Shown here piece after piece: positions 21,718-22,577 of a DNA stretch of 22,577 nt. Position numbers and translations under genes: made by a program. The notes below the pieces were generated by a model. It was given only the letters and a program-made list of their open reading frames with translations, was not told the DNA's origin and ran no database searches. How positions within the stretch are numbered: the first letter of the stretch is position 1; every line of letters begins with the position of its first letter. This DNA comes from a virus. The stretch covers positions 1 through 22,577 of the IMG/VR virus record IMGVR_UViG_3300030329_002997; one strand, 5' to 3'.

Positions 21718-22577
21718 TTAAAACATTTTGACCTGGGCCGCTTCCCGTTCGATTCGCCGGGCGGCGACTTCGCAGATCTTCTCCGACTTTTCGACGCAGA
21801 TCCATTTCTGGCCGATGGTTTCACAGGCGACCCCCAGGGTCCCGGATCCGGCGAACGGGTCCAGGATGACACCGTCCGGTTTACAGATCAGGGCCAGGTG
21901 GCGGATCAGGTCCAGGGGCTTTTCCGCTATATGGTTTTTCTTTTCCCCCTTGACCGGGAGGAATTCCAGGACGTTCTTCAGGGTCCCCTTCCCTTCGTTC
22001 GGGAGTCCCTTCGACCCATAAAGCATATATTCCGCGGACGACGAAAATCGTCCCTTCTGCATCCGGACCCCGGGCTTGTGCCAGGTCACGATGTTCCGCC
22101 AGATCCATCCGCCGCCTTGTATCGCGTCGGACATCGTCGGGAGTTGCCGCCAGTCGGTGAAACAGATCAGCACCGCGCCGGGGTTCGCGGCGTCGTGAAG
22201 GCGGGTCAGCCATAACATCGCCCAGGCCAGGAAGGACCGCTGGTCCCGGTTGTCCCCCAGGAATTCGTCCCAGCAGGTCATAAGGCTGTCACTATAGACA
22301 TATTTGACGGAGGGCGCCTGGGACCGATCCCCGCGGAACATCCCGCCGGACGAATAGGGCGGGTCGGTCAGGATCAGGTCCGCCCCGGGGAGATCCCCGG
22401 CGATCTCCAGGGTGTCCCCGCAATAGAGGGATCCGAGGTCTGTTTTAAAATAGGGTTCGATCGTAAATCCTTTATATTTCTTAACTTGTGACCCCCGCCG
22501 TAAGTCCTTGCGTTTAAATAACTTGCGACCCCTGGGAAAAACAGCGTGACAATCTATCGCTTGCGCGCCGTCTAGCG
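21718..22577 (-). CDS. DNA methyltransferase, beta-class (N6-adenine/N4-cytosine type), main part
   Basis: The full gene runs across the joint from ATG 84 to stop 21718 and encodes 288 aa. Motif IV is ADLILTDPPYSSGG (DPPY at ~74-77, encoded at 22345-22380), and motif I is ILDPFAGSGTLGVA (~240-253), near the C-terminus. The order IV before I is typical of beta-class amino-methyltransferases that methylate adenine N6 or cytosine N4. The target-recognition region (~125-225) gives no target. No restriction enzyme gene is near, so it is probably an orphan enzyme protecting phage DNA or adjusting its expression. A linear reading of the window loses the first 81 residues if it starts at ATG 22341, including DPPY. 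Confidence 0.88.
   Translation of the reverse strand, partial: LDGAQAIDCHAVFPRGRKLFKRKDLRRGSQVKKYKGFTIEPYFKTDLGSLYCGDTLEIAGDLPGADLILTDPPYSSGGMFRGDRSQAPSVKYVYSDSLMTCWDEFLGDNRDQRSFLAWAMLWLTRLHDAANPGAVLICFTDWRQLPTMSDAIQGGGWIWRNIVTWHKPGVRMQKGRFSSSAEYMLYGSKGLPNEGKGTLKNVLEFLPVKGEKKNHIAEKPLDLIRHLALICKPDGVILDPFAGSGTLGVACETIGQKWICVEKSEKICEVAARRIEREAAQVKMF
22501..22577. repeat. Terminal direct repeat, right copy
   Basis: Identical to 1-77. It codes for part of the methyltransferase N-terminus, and the frame remains open through it. See the left copy for the interpretation. Confidence 0.95.

Overview
This window looks like one complete small tailed-phage genome assembled as a circle. The first 77 bases (1-77) are repeated exactly at the end (22501-22577). 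The DNA methyltransferase reading frame runs without a break across that joint, so the unit is 22,500 bp and the window is probably a metagenomic contig. Every supported gene is on the minus strand, so in the order of transcription the map reads from high to low coordinates. The DNA is GC-rich, with tightly packed and often overlapping genes, many good Shine-Dalgarno sites, and no integrase, repressor, tRNA or plus-strand gene that I can support. The host is a bacterium. Large beta-strand adhesin-like proteins with low-complexity TP linkers suggest an environmental host, but the sequence does not identify it.

Head and packaging (21.7 to 15.0 kb): terminase large subunit, a 59-aa zinc-ribbon protein, a gpW-like connector, a lambda-type portal, a prohead protease fused to the major capsid protein with a strong internal ribosome site for the capsid part, and a DUF2190-like decoration protein followed by a good terminator. 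Neck and tail (14.9 to 8.3 kb): two jelly-roll lectin-like proteins (one apparently fused to a head-tail joining domain), a gpZ-like tail completion protein, tail terminator, tail tube protein, a SAP/HeH-like protein, a small protein, a tail assembly chaperone pair made by -1 frameshifting, and a short tape measure protein. Tail tip and adhesion (8.3 to 4.5 kb): a probable tail protein, a beta-repeat adhesin, a small structural protein, a cysteine-rich protein with a Thr-Pro linker, and a glycosyltransferase with an N-terminal cysteine cluster. Two small membrane proteins (4.48 to 4.0 kb) are lysis candidates.

A regulatory gap (3.77 to 4.0 kb) carries a sigma70-like promoter. It drives a run of small genes toward 1.2 kb: a frameshifted small gene whose ribosome site lies in an 11-bp inverted repeat, a 28-aa membrane peptide, a winged-helix replication candidate, two more small two-CxxC proteins, and a two-membrane-segment coiled-coil protein. 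A beta-helix protein and the methyltransferase close the circle. No endolysin, DNA polymerase, helicase or small terminase could be recognised.

The most unusual features are these. (1) A 74-bp piece of the tail chaperone gene is copied, out of frame, into the 3' end of the beta-helix gene, with its internal 10-bp and 25-bp blocks in swapped order. (2) A textbook -1 frameshift signal gives the chaperone a cysteine-rich, probably zinc-binding extension. (3) A 28-bp exact repeat encodes DLSDDNLQA in two different tail-module proteins. (4) A tandem pair of covarying hairpins lies in front of the tape measure gene. (5) The small gene at 3.5-3.8 kb has no start codon in its coding frame.
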